NCBI GenBank assembly: GCA_023512835.1
Contig: CM042088.1
Location: forward strand, 16,234,986-16,298,985
Source of the DNA: Taxillus chinensis
Lineage: Eukaryota > Streptophyta > Magnoliopsida > Santalales > Loranthaceae
DNA: 64,000 nt
Direction of reading: 5' to 3'
Shown here: piece after piece, positions 54,794 through 64,000 of the stretch
How the letters are laid out: each line of letters starts with the position of its first letter
Numbering within the stretch: position 1 is the first letter of the stretch
Program-made: the position numbers and the translations under genes
Notes under the pieces: generated by a model
Told to the model about the DNA's origin: nothing
The model's input: only the letters and a program-made list of their open reading frames with translations
Databases searched by the model: none

Positions 54794-56124
54794 GGTAGCC
54801 AAGGGTTATCGTCAAGAAGAAGGAATACACTATGACGAAACCTTTTCCCTAGTAGCCAGACTTGAAGCAATTAGAATGTTCTTGGCATACACTTCATACG
54901 AAAACTTTAAGTTTATCAAATGGATGTCAAGAGTACATTTCTAAATGGAGATCTTCAAGAGGAGGTATATGTTGAACAACCTCCAGGTTTCATTGAACCA
55001 AAGGCTGGACATCTGGTCTACAAACTAAGGAAAGCCTTGTATGGATTGAAGCAAGCTCCAAGAGCCTGGTAGACACACTTTCGGAATTCTTACTTGCTCA
55101 CAACTTTCAAAAAGGAAAGATTGACACCACGCTATTCATACGGAAAGAGAAGGGACATACTCTGATCGTACAGATCTACGTGGATGATATCATTTTCGGA
55201 TCAACTAATCCGAAGCTTTGTGATGAGTTCGCCAAGTTGATGACTAGCAAGTTTGAGATGAGTATGATGGGAGAACTGTCCTACTTCCTTGGGATCGAAG
55301 TCAAACAACTGAAGGAAGGGACCTTCATAAACCAAGCTAAGTACACTCGCGACTTAATCAAGAAGTTTGGTATGGAAGGTTCATCTCCCGTCAAAACTCC
55401 AATGCTAGTCAGTGCCGAGTTAGACCCAGATGTTGATGGCAAATCAGTGAATGTGACTGAGTACAGAGGGATGATTGGATCCTTGTTGTATCTTACAGCA
55501 AGTCGCCTGGACATAATGTTTGCAACTTGCATCCGCGCAAGATATCAGGCGAATCCCAAAGAGTCACATATGCTTCACGTCAAACGGATATTAAAGTATC
55601 TCAAAGGGACCGTGAATTTGGGACTTTGGTATCCAAAGGAGTCCAACTTCACCTTTTCCGGATATTTAGATGCTGACTTCGCCGGGTGTCACATTGACAG
55701 AAAGAGCACTAGTGGTACATGCCAATTCCTTGGAAACAGATTGATCTCTTGGTTCAGTAAAAAGCAGAATTCCGTATCAACCTCTACTGCTGAAGCGGAA
55801 TATATAGCAACTAGGAGTTGCTGCACACAACTTCTCTGGATGCAAAGTCAACTTACTGACTACGGCTTCAACATGACATCTGTTCCACTCTACTGTGACA
55901 ATACCAGTGCTATTGCTATCAGCAATAATCCCGTCATGCATCCAAAGACTAAACATAATGAGGTCAGGCATCATTTCATTCGCGACCATGTTCTTAAAAA
56001 GCACATATCCTTGGAACATGTTGCTACTGAAGATCAATTGGCGGATATACTTACAAAGCCCCTACCTGATGTAAGATTTTCTGAACTTCTTCTCAAATTA
56101 GGTATGCTTGACTTTTTTGCATAG
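54794..56124 (+). pseudogene. Sire-B RT 3' part and RNase H
   Basis: Continues RT after Solo-4. There is a one-base loss near 54911 and another near 55072 (the CTGGTAGACACAC context). From 55177 the frame is open to the RNase H stop at 56124, with YVDD at 55177-55188. At 55546-55548 it keeps CAG where Sire-A and Sire-C have TAG. RNase H ends LLLKLGMLDFFA. Confidence 0.9.
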
Positions 56125-56513
56125 CTTCTCACCTATTATCCATCAGTAGTTAGTCTCAGAACATGCATTGATGTACTTCATGGTTAGTGATAGATACTGA
56201 ACTTCATGTTTAACTATCTTACTTTAGTCGTTTAAATGTTCTGATATTTCTCACTAAGTTCAAATGGGAGGATGCTTGCTTATCCGGACTGATAGTGAAT
56301 CAAGCAAACATAATTAAATATATATGAAACATATCCTCTTTTGATGTCATGAATTCTACTCCATCTTCCATCTCATGTCTTATGATTTCCTTACTGACTG
56401 ACATATCTATGATGCATGGTTGAGGAATGATTTGGGATAGCTCGGATTAAAAGTGGAAATTCACTATGTCTGCCGATCAGCTGCTTGAGTGGAGTAAATC
56501 AAGGATAAGTAGT
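56125..56513 (+). other. Sire-B post-pol spacer, cut by Sire-C
   Basis: No gene seen. It matches the start of the Sire-C post-pol spacer (reverse of about 62055-62434), so the Sire-C insertion lies about 390 bases downstream of the Sire-B RNase H stop. Confidence 0.75.
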
Positions 56514-57822
56514 TGTTGGTCCCGGAGAGCCTAAAGGGGGGGGGGGGGTGAATAGGCTCTTTGAAAATTCTTTCTCTCTCTTAATGGCTTAGACACTCAC
56601 TCTGGTTAAATGGATAAAATCAGTGCGGAAGATTAACCAGGTAGTGGAAGTATGTTGCTTTATTATCTGAAGATAATTACAACAAAGCAAAACAACGTGT
56701 AAGCTGATTACAACACAACACTCTATTATAGTTACACACACTTGGCAATGAATCTCTGTGTTTGACTCTTTACAAGATATACGTTTATGAGTGTATAAGT
56801 ACAAGTAAGCACGCGCATCCTTATTTACATTACTTCAGGCATATATATAGACATCCTAGAAATCTATCTTGGAACTGCATTTTTCGAGCAGTGTGGAGCA
56901 TTGAAGTTCTTCATCGGAAAATGTTGAAGCTTTAACTGCTGCGGATGTGGAGCTCGAAATATTGGAAGCATAAGTTGTAATGAATTCTTTGCTTGATTCC
57001 AATTGCATTTGAGACTGCGTCCACATCTCCGTGTGTTCCACCTGTCAGACAATTTAGGTATTCAATGAGTTTGTCTTACATCGGGACGTAGCAAGCTGCT
57101 AGCATTAATTGCGGCTTGAAGAGATGAAACGGCGTCTTCTTGGTCCGTTGCAAGGTTCCTTACTCCGCATGAACGAAGCTCGAATCCTTACTCCGTATCA
57201 ATGATTGCTTACTCCGTATGAATGAAGTCCTAGAATCCTTATTCCGTGTCAGCGCTTCCTTACTCCGCATAAGTAGTGGTTCGGAGAGCTTACTCCGCAT
57301 CAGCGCTTCCCTACTCCGCATGAGTAATGGTTCGGATTCCTTATTCCGCATTTGATGTCCTTATTCCGCAACAGTTGCCCTTACTCCGCTTGAATGACAG
57401 ACTCGGATTTCTTCGTCCGTGTCTTCTTTTCCTTAGTCCGGTGGGAGTGACAACTTTAATTCTTTCTCTCTCACAAGTCTCTTTTACTCCGTGCAAGATG
57501 TAGACTCAGGAACTTACTCCGCATTAATTGACATAATCTAGTTGAGTGTTAGACGCGGGTTCCTAGTCGTTTTGTCAAGTGTTTAATCAGCACGAAGGGT
57601 CCTTACTCCGGATGATGACTTGGTTATATACCAAGTGAATGACGACACTCATGATGATCCGGATCAGGATTATGTATCCTGTCCTTAGCTTTGTCCTCAC
57701 ATGAGTAGGTCCGGATTTAGAGTTAACTCATCTGCACAGACTTAATGGTAAACATGAAACATCTCGAGTCAAATTACATAGGGTTTGTTTCGCATTATCC
57801 AAATTCTCGGTTTGATCCAACA
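56514..57822 (-). repeat. Sire-C 3' LTR
   Basis: Plus strand TGTTGGTCCCGGAG ... TTTGATCCAACA, that is, an LTR starting TGTTGGATCAAA on the minus strand. The array of CTTACTCCG units (about 57140-57620) is the reverse of the copia CGGAGTAAG array. A TATA-like ATATATATAG lies near 56837-56848. Small antisense ORFs in the array are not genes. Confidence 0.93.
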
Positions 57823-57838
57823 GTCTCCCCCAATATGG
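57823..57838 (-). promoter_or_regulatory. Sire-C polypurine tract
   Basis: Minus strand CCATATTGGGGGAGAC lies directly before the LTR, matching the Sire-A PPT. Confidence 0.9.
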
Positions 57839-57962
57839 ATATGCCAAACCCTTTGTAATCTGATCCGGTAAGGCAACAAGAAATAACATAAAGGTAAGGA
57901 TTAAACAGAACAGTTCCACTCAGTTACAGCAGGAATATATTAAGCCTTAGTATAGATATAAA

Positions 57963-60700
57963 TTATGGTACATACGGCTTACTATATTTGAAGATCATCC
58001 TTGCTGCATGCTCTCGTAGTGCCATTGTCTGCTTCTTGGAGAACTCGATGATATTTTTCCAGTCATCATCGAAGGAGATAACAGATTTCAAGAAGTAGCA
58101 GACAAAGGCTCCACAACTGTTTCCATTGGGTTGCTGGGGCACATTCTTCTTGTTCCGGATTGTCCCCATGAGTACTTCATCTTGACCAAGAGACGGTAGA
58201 TTCAAGTCTTCATAGAGAGAACTCTGTCTGATTGCATCCGACAAGGTTTGAACGAGACTCCTCATCTGATTCTTTCTAATCGGGCGGTCAACAACCTGAT
58301 GAGAATCCAGAAGCAAGATTTTCTTCTCTTTGATAAGGAAAACAGTCAGCATGAAATGTGGGGAGTCAACCCGAAAGGGAATGAAAACGATGGACAGAGA
58401 GGTCCATGGTCGGCTGTTCTCTGTTGTACCATTGATGTAGGATAGAATAACGTCCACAAGCAGAAACTAGTTTTCAACCCAGCAAGGAAGAACATCAAAA
58501 TCAAGGCCTTCCTCAAGTAAAGAGGGGAATAGCCTCAACTCCATCATTACAGCCAGAGCATAGTTGTTGATGTCGTCAGTGGAAAATTATCCCTCCTCAG
58601 ACAGTATGGTCCGGATGTCTTGAGGTTCGAAGGGGGGCGAGGCAGACACACATCGGTGCTTGGCAGTGGAGAAGGCATAGGCCTTGGCCGCAGCAAGAAT
58701 GCTCCCATCAGCATCATCCGAATGCAATTCCGCGTATGATGGGAGGAAGGAGATGGCACCAGATGGAACAGCAGGAGTGGGAGAGCTGGTCTGGCCAGTG
58801 GAGAAATGGCTGCATTTAGGAACCGGAAGGCCTGGAGGAAGAGCAGGTGCAGACCGTTGGCGAGAGGCAACGCCAGTAGTGGAAATAGGGGAAGGATCAG
58901 ATGATTTCTCCCCCGGTTTGGCAGATCGGCGAGAGTGGGAGGGACTGGCCACAACTTGCGTTAAGTCCGCAATGGAGGTGGACAAGTCAGAGAAAGACGC
59001 GACAAGCCGCTCTAGCTTCTGATCCATGGAGAGAGAGGTAGAGGAGAAGGCAGAAAGAAGCTCGGCACCCATGGCCCGGACATGGTCGGAAAGAGCCTAG
59101 GTCTGAAGACGACTGTCCTCAGCAAGGCGATCGAGTTGGGCGGAGAAAGCAGCCTCAGATAAAATAGTGGTAAAAGAGGCGCGCCCAAGACCAAAGGCAG
59201 GAGCTTTCGAGGACTCGCCCGCATGAAGAGGGGCAGGTGTGGCAGGGTAGAGTCGGTGGCAGCAGGAGAGGGCGGTGGTTGTACAGCAGCAGCAGCAGGA
59301 GGGGCGGCAGATCCACTTTGACCGGAGAGGTCAATGGTAGGGATATCCGCAGGATAAAAGGGACCAGCCTCAGCAGGGACAGGTGTCCGTGCGTCATGGG
59401 CAGGCCCGGAAGAGGCAGCAGCAGGAGGTGCAGCCTTTAGGAGCGACGGCGTTACAAAGCCATGATAGTAGTTCCAAATAAGCATTTCCTCCGGGGTCTG
59501 GGTGTGTTGAGCATAAAACACCCGGAGGGTAGGTTCTAGGATGTCAACAGTAATGGCGAGGCTGAAGCGCAGCCAGCAGTCATTCAGTATGTCGGTGGAG
59601 AGATGGTCGAGATAGTCCTGGAGGGACGGATAGTGAGCGGGAGAGGCTTCCGCAGGAGAAGATGGAACGTCCGGAAGAACAACAGCAATAGCCGCTGTGA
59701 CCGGAGAGATGGGTGCGGGAGCATCAGCAGCAGCATCAGGAGCAGCAGCAGCAGCAACAGCAGGAAGAGAGGCAGGGACATCAGCAAGAGAGGCGGATGT
59801 GGTAACCTCATGGAAGGGCGACCCTGCGGGTCCTGCAGTAGTAGACGGGTCAGCCCGAACGCTGTGCAGCGAACTGCAGGAGCGTGCCGGAGCGGCAATA
59901 GACTAGATGCGGGAATGAACTGACCGGAGAGCAGGACTAACTTCGTGGCCCGAGCTGGCAACAGGTTCACCAACAGAACTCGCTTGCTGTTCTAAAGCGA
60001 CAGCAAGGACACGGGAGACTGGAGGGCGGCGAACGGTGAGGGTCCCATCGGCAGTAAGATGGCGGAAGTAGTAGGACGCCGGGAAGGGAATCACCAGTTC
60101 ACCCTGGAAGTGCGCTGGGTGAAGATGCCGGAAGATTTGGGACAGAATCCGTCCAAAAGACGAGTTCCGTTTCCCATTCCGCAACACCCGGAAGAGAAAG
60201 TTGCCCCAGTCAAGTGGCAGTGACTCAAAAACCGCATACATCGCCAGCAAGAGATCGTACGGAACCGAGTCGAGAGCCGTGGAGCGAGCCAAAAGACACC
60301 GGCTGAGTATGGTGGCCATACAACGGTGAGAACCATGGAAAGACTTCATTTTGTACTCCTTCACCTTATTAGGACACCCCATGGAAGCAGCCATGGCAGC
60401 AGCGTTTGGTCAGATGTCATCACCGGCAGGAAGGTTGAAAACATCCCGGATCACCTGAGGTGTGATCTTGATAGTTTCCCCTCGAACCACAGAAAGGATA
60501 AACTCCTCAGTGGAGGTGGAGTGATGATGGAAGGCCAGGACGTCCGACACTAGAAGATCGGCCGAGGCAGAAACAAGCGCGAAAAGGTTGCTATGCTCGA
60601 GTAGCTGGCGAACCTCATGGAGCCATGCTGGAGGATCAGGGATTCCAGACCAATCGACAAGATGGCCAGGAATAACACCATAGAGAGCTTGGGATGCCAT
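57963..60700 (-). pseudogene. Sire-C accessory ORF with N-terminal conserved domain and Ulp1-like protease
   Basis: Minus strand, ATG 60700 (MASQALYGVIPGHLVDWSG) to TAA 57963, 2,738 bases, against 2,761 in Sire-A. The N-terminal region (60700-60000; CMATILSRCLLARSTALDSVPYDLLL) resembles plant-transposon accessory domains. The middle (59970-59100) is Ala/Pro/Ser-rich with Leu-rich alternative readings, then a possible coiled coil (59070-58950). The C-terminal 164 codons (58457-57963) keep His (58358-58356), Asp (58307-58305), Gln and Cys (58115-58113) in SPHF, LLLDSH, PQQPNGNSCG order, as in Ulp1/C48 peptidases. Stops and frame changes (near 60405, 59900-59975, 59550-59580, 59070 and 58460-58590) break the ORF, but the protease part itself is open. 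A role in processing SUMO-like tags or the element's own proteins is possible and untested. Confidence 0.78.
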
Positions 60701-62434
60701 TGAGAGTGAAAGAGTAAGGGAGAAGGAGAGAAGAGCTTTGCCGGAAAAGGTGCAGCGAGGGTTTAGGGTTTTGAGAGTTGGTAGTGATAACCTCGGCCGA
60801 CGCCGATAGTGCGGTATAAATAGGATCCTTTCCGTGGAATCGAGTGGGTCTCAAGTTTAAGCGAAATGAACAATGAGCCACTCGACTTCCTTATGTCATT
60901 AGAAGTGATGGATTAGCGCCGTCGAATAGACTTATGACGTGGCGGCTGTGCTAACCATTCAAAGATGACAGCTGTAGGCATACTTCCGGATTTTTGAAAA
61001 GATAAGTATCGGGCTCGATGCGTGCATTAAATGAACCATCATTATCCCTCCTCAAAAATAAGCGAATTGAGAATTCCAAGAGTCAGGAGGAAATAAACCG
61101 ACTTTCATCCGGAGCAGGAAAATCCATATAAAGATCATCCGGATGAGACTGACTAACTGTATCAGTATAGCAGTGTTGAAAAGAGATGATTCCTTTGCGG
61201 TCTTGATGTCAAGGGAGTATGAAGTACCATAACACCTCAGAAATCCGAGACATCTGACAGGATAGAGCAATGAAATGCAAAGAGAATATGAACCTGTGAC
61301 TTAACAAATAGATGCTTTGAAGAGCAACTCTCGTCATGTTCGGGTTAGTCCGGATAAACAATATAAGAGTATAACACACAATTCGTACTAAGAAGAAACA
61401 GAACTTATGTATAAGAAGTTAAGTGCTAGACACATACATAAGAAGTGAAAGCTATCATACTGAAATCAATGTATGTGTGGGATAATTAACACATAAATCC
61501 AATAGGTCAACATAGCCAATCCTTCATACTGAAAATGAGAGCAAAGATCAATTTGATTTATATGACTTCATCCATCAGAGAATGTATGAGTGAAAATGGA
61601 AGGAAGAGCACATGATGTATGATGTTACAACCGACTGTCATGCCTAAAATGCTAGGAAGAGGAAGATAACAGCCAAGCAATCTGCAATTTCGATTCAACA
61701 GTGTAAATCCAATCAGCTTTATGAGTGAGAGTTATAGGGCGGAACATCCGAGACATATCAAAGAGGCATTACATAATAATAAGCATTCTCTCGCCCTGTA
61801 GTCATGCCTTTTGCTGAAACAGGGGGTCTTACTTAAGATTCAATGAAGTATTCTCTCCCCCTGAGATCAGCAAATCATTTGATGCGATCTTCTCGAGGAT
61901 GACTCCCCCTCAGATAGACAGCTAGGAGAGAGGTCATGAAATATGAATCCGGGGGTATTACTAGATAATAATGAGAGCAATTTCTCTCCCGTGGACTTTT
62001 AGAGCCTGTTAAGACGTTTCCTGTTTTATGATAAAACGAGAGAAACTGTTGCCTATCCATGATTTACTCCACTCAAGCAGCTGATCAGCAGACAGTGAAT
62101 TTCCACTTTCAGTCCGAGCTATCCCAAATCATTCCCAACCATGCGTCTTAGATATTTCAGTCAGTCATGAAATCATAAGACATGTGATGGAAGATGGAGT
62201 TGAATTCATGACATCAGAATAGGATTTGTGTCATATAAATTTAATTATGTTTGCTTGATTCACTGTCAGTCCGGATAAGCAAGCATCCTCCCATAATGAA
62301 CTTAGTGAGAAATATCAGAACATTTACACGACTAAAGTAAGATAGTTAAACATGAAGTTCAGTATCTATCACTAACCATGAAGTACAATGATGCATGTTC
62401 TGAAAATAACTACTGATGGATAACAGGTGAGAAG
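60701..62434 (-). other. Sire-C pol-to-accessory-ORF spacer
   Basis: About 1.7 kb without a supported gene. Small ORFs at 60636-60881, 61052-61270 and 61875-62060 have no recognisable content. It holds pyrimidine-rich (PPT-like on the minus strand) TCTCCCCCTGAG at about 61853 and TCCCCCTCAG at about 61903, matching those in Sire-A. Confidence 0.65.
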
Positions 62435-64000
62435 CTATGCAGAAAAGTCAAGCATACCTAATTTAAGAAGAAGTTCAGAAAATCTTACATCAGGTAGGGG
62501 CTTTGTATGTATATCCGCCAGTTGATCTTCAGTAGCAACATGTTCCAGGGATATGTGCTTTTTAAGAACATGATCGCGAATGAAATGATGCCTGACCTCA
62601 ATATGTTTTGTCTTTGGATGCATGATGGGATTATTGCTGATAGCAATAGCACTAGTATTGTCACAGTAGAGTGGAACAGATGTCATGTTGAAGCCGTAGT
62701 CAGTAAGTTGACTTTGCATCCAGAGAAGCTGTGCGCAGCAACTCCTAGCAGCTATATATTCCGCTTCAGCAGTAGAGGTTGATACGGAATTCTGCTTCTT
62801 ACTAAACCAAGAGATCAATCTGTTTCCTAGGAATTGGCATGTACCACTGGTGCTTTTCCTGTCTATGCGACACCCGGCAAAGTCAGCATCAGAATATCCA
62901 GATAAGGCGAAGTTGGACTCTTTTGGGTACCAGAGTCCCAAATTCATCGTCCCTTTGAGATACCTTAATATCCGTTTTACATGAAGCATATGTGACTCTT
63001 TGGGATTCGCCTAATATCTTGCGCAGATGCAAGTTGCAAACATTATGTCCGGGCGACTTGCTGTAAGATACAGCAAGGATCCAATCATCCCTCTGTACTC
63101 AGTCACATTCACTGATTTGCCATCAACATCTGGGTCTAACTTGGCACTGACTGGCATTGGAGTTTTGACAGGAGATGAACCTTCCATACCAAACTTCTTA
63201 ATTAAGTCACGAGTGTACTTAGCTTGGTTGATGAAGATCCCTTCCTTTAGTTGTTTGACCTCGATCCCAAGGAAGTAGGACAGTTCTCCCATCATACTCA
63301 TCTCAAACTTGCCAGTCATCAACTTGGCGAACTCATCACAAAGTTTCGGATTAGTTGATCCTAAAATGATATCATCCATGTAGATCTGTACGATCAGAGT
63401 ATGTGTCTTCTCTTTCCGTAAGAATAGCGTGGTATCAATCTTCCCTTTTTCGAAGTTGTGAGCGAGTAAGAATTCCGAAAGTGTGTCGTACCAGGCTCTT
63501 GGAGCTTGCTTCAATCCATACAAGGCTTTCCTTAGTTTGTAGACCAGATGTCCATCCTTTGGTTCAATGAAGCCTAGAGGTTGTTCAACATATACCTCCT
63601 CTTGAAGATCTCCATTTAGAAATGCACTCTTGACATCCATTTGATAAACTTTGAAGTTTTTGTATGAAGCGTATGCCAAGAACATTCTGATTGCCTCAAG
63701 TCGGGCTACTGGAGCAAAAGTTTCGTCATAGTCTATTCCTTCTTCTTGACGATAACCCTTGGTTACGAGTTGGGCTTTGTTCCGGATTATGATTCTGTCC
63801 GTATCAAGTTTGTTCCGGAACATCCATTTAACTCCAATGACTTGTTGAGACTTTGGCCTTGGTACAAGAGTCCACATATCATTCCTTTTGAACTGATTTA
63901 ACTCTTCCTGCATGGCGTCTATCCAATTTGAATCTTGAAGAGTTTCTTCCACCACTTTTGGCTCTATCAACGACAAAAAGCAAGAGTAGAGGCACATGTT
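62435..64000 (-). pseudogene. Sire-C RT and RNase H, one in-frame stop
   Basis: Minus strand, open from the right edge to 63014 and from 63010 to 62435, interrupted only by TAG at 63013-63011 between RT and RNase H (ICARY|ANPKES). RT carries KARLV-equivalent [13 protein letters not shown] and a catalytic YMDD (63382-63371), where Sire-A and Sire-B have YVDD. RNase H keeps STAEAEYIA and the C-terminal LLLKLGMLDFSA. The reading is cut by the window edge upstream. Except for the TAG it is the most intact RT in the window. Confidence 0.92.

Larger units (their letters stand above)
48125..56513 (+). mobile_element. Sire-B: Ty1/copia element, integrase deleted, 3' part outside window
   Basis: 5' LTR 48125-49483, PBS 49486, gag 49545-51837, protease, a deletion removing almost all of integrase, then RT-RNase H (52323-56124) split by Solo-4. 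Sire-C inserts at 56514 and the remainder of Sire-B, including any accessory ORF and its 3' LTR, would lie beyond 64000. It is related to Sire-A over its whole length. Confidence 0.9.
56514..64000 (-). mobile_element. Sire-C: Ty1/copia element on the minus strand, 5' part outside window
   Basis: 3' LTR 57822-56514 (minus), PPT, accessory ORF 60700-57963, spacer, RNase H and RT (64000-62435). The 5' LTR, gag, protease and integrase lie beyond the right edge. Left flank GTAGT (56509-56513) is a candidate target duplication, but its partner is off-window. It is the best preserved coding copy in the window. Confidence 0.92.

Overview
This window is a block of nested LTR retrotransposons from a plant nuclear genome. 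I see no host gene, tRNA, rRNA or CRISPR array. The evidence for a plant is direct: Ty1/copia elements with Sirevirus-type gag, an initiator-Met primer-binding site and an extra 3' ORF, and Ty3/gypsy elements of the Tat/Ogre type with an extra ORF1 before gag, a tRNA-Arg-like primer-binding site and an intron between protease and reverse transcriptase. A eudicot is likely because Ogre-type elements are best known there, but the species cannot be told.

Layout, outermost to innermost. The oldest visible layer is Tat-C (minus strand), represented by part of its 3' LTR and 3' UTR (44785-47093). Tat-A (minus strand, about 1-44784, running off the left edge) appears to have inserted into the Tat-C LTR. 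Tat-B (plus strand, 3823-36760, both LTRs present) inserted into the Tat-A reverse-transcriptase exon. Sire-A, a complete copia element (plus strand, 5218-20983), inserted into the Tat-B 5' LTR. A solo Tat-family LTR (9666-12568) then inserted into the Sire-A integrase. Two solo LTRs of a separate family (24422-25924 and 36938-38522) sit in the Tat-B gag and in the Tat-A intron. On the right, a partial LTR (47094-48124) lies in the Tat-C 3' UTR. It is cut by Sire-B (plus strand, from 48125), which is itself interrupted by a solo LTR (53068-54793) and by Sire-C (minus strand, 56514 to the right edge). Target-site duplications support Tat-B, Sire-A and all four solo insertions.

Coding content. 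The Tat elements encode ORF1, gag, aspartic protease plus a G-patch-like segment, then, across a predicted in-frame intron, RT, RNase H and integrase. The copia elements encode gag with two zinc knuckles, then protease, integrase, RT and RNase H. After a spacer of about 1.7 kb they carry a 2.7-kb accessory ORF whose C-terminal end looks like a Ulp1-type (C48) cysteine protease. All genes are broken by stops, frameshifts or insertions. The cleanest are the Sire-C RT-RNase H (one stop) and the Tat-B pol.

The observations I rate highest are the Ulp1-like domain carried by a copia retrotransposon, a tandem-repeat vocabulary shared between a gypsy LTR and the copia LTRs, palindromic U3 modules shared by two LTR families with unrelated ends, the protease-RT intron, and the duplicate of the primer-binding site inside the Tat LTR.
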